NCBI GenBank assembly: GCA_023853785.1
Contig: JAJIRX010001017.1
Coordinates: forward strand, 1-18,860
Source of the DNA: Psilocybe azurescens
Lineage: Eukaryota > Basidiomycota > Agaricomycetes > Agaricales > Agrocybaceae
Reading direction: 5' to 3'
DNA length: 18,860 bases
Under the pieces are notes generated by a model. That model was not told the DNA's origin. It did not search any database and was given only the letters and a program-made list of their open reading frames with translations. Positions 18,790 through 18,860 of this stretch are shown here, piece after piece (position 1 is the first letter of the stretch; the number at the start of each line of letters is the position of its first letter). The translations under genes were made by a program, and so were the position numbers.

Positions 18790-18860
18790 TTCTTCCTGGT
18801 AGTAGAGTCACATCTTCATTATCATGGTCTTTGTCTGGTATAAAATCTGGCCTTCTCGAT
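18790..18860 (-). other. End of RNase H domain, partial
   Basis: SRRPDFIPDKDHD at the window edge is the characteristic last segment of the RNase H region in fungal gypsy polyproteins (the usual ALSRRPD motif). The rest is outside the window. Confidence 0.75.

Larger units (their letters stand above)
16147..18860 (-). mobile_element. Ty3/gypsy chromovirus-type LTR retrotransposon, 3' portion, cut by window edge
   Basis: In minus-strand order the window shows the end of RNase H, the H2C2 zinc finger, the integrase core, the GPY/F module, the chromodomain, two small ORFs, a polypurine tract and the 3' LTR. Protease, reverse transcriptase and gag would lie beyond 18860. Such elements copy themselves through RNA; the chromodomain steers integration to marked chromatin. 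The five bases next to the LTR (CATTG, 16142-16146) would be the target-site duplication, but the partner is outside the window. The coding part is broken by many frameshifts. Confidence 0.93.
17269..18860 (-). pseudogene. Gypsy pol polyprotein, C-terminal half (RNase H end to chromodomain), frameshifted
   Basis: The polyprotein normally cuts itself into protease, reverse transcriptase, RNase H and integrase; here only the last part is in the window. At the edge SRRPDFIPD marks the end of RNase H. The H2C2 finger, integrase core, GPY/F module and chromodomain follow in the standard order, ending at TGA (17269-17271). The frame changes several times: near 18770, around 18520, near 18200, at 17889-17891, at 17876-17877, between about 17700 and 17800, and at 17495-17496. 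Several of these lie in short C or G runs and need one extra base. Whether the copy is dead or only badly sequenced cannot be decided from this window. Confidence 0.88.

Overview
The window looks like Agaricomycete (Basidiomycota) nuclear DNA. The evidence is a twelve-exon Zn2Cys6 transcription factor gene with very short GT-AG introns (mostly 52-62 bp), and the 3' part of a chromodomain Ty3/gypsy retrotransposon of a type common in mushroom genomes. No prokaryotic gene, rRNA, tRNA or CRISPR array was seen.

Layout. Bases 1-6560 hold no gene I can support, only short stop-interrupted reading frames and one weak small cysteine-rich candidate on the minus strand (4459-4722). Bases 6901-10293 (+) are the transcription factor gene: a perfect zinc cluster near the middle of the N-terminal half, a basic and proline-rich linker, and the fungal-specific middle homology domain. 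Three single-base contractions in C or A runs break its frame while every splice junction and the rest of the protein stay intact. About 10294-10460 is its probable 3' UTR. Bases 10461-12950 again hold nothing recognisable. Bases 12960-14130 are a repeat patch: two ~180-bp copies of one repeat in opposite orientation around ~750 bp, with a small palindrome at the outer end of the right copy. Bases 14276-16146 are AT-rich and contain a single CpG in nearly 1.9 kb, while the sequence on both sides has CpG routinely. Bases 16147-18860 (-) are the retrotransposon: 3' LTR with 60-bp tandem repeats, polypurine tract, two small unidentified ORFs, then chromodomain, GPY/F module, integrase core, H2C2 zinc finger and the end of RNase H, cut by the window edge. 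Its reading frame is also broken by many one-base shifts.

How the parts relate. The transcription factor is the only host gene with clear function. The right third is transposon territory. The CpG-free block looks like an old, heavily methylated and deaminated insertion, into or beside which a younger CpG-containing gypsy element landed. Several independent frame breaks in the host gene and in the element are explained by one missing base in a C, G or A run. This suggests that many of the breaks are long-read consensus errors and not mutations, and it means that missing ORFs elsewhere in the window should be read with caution.
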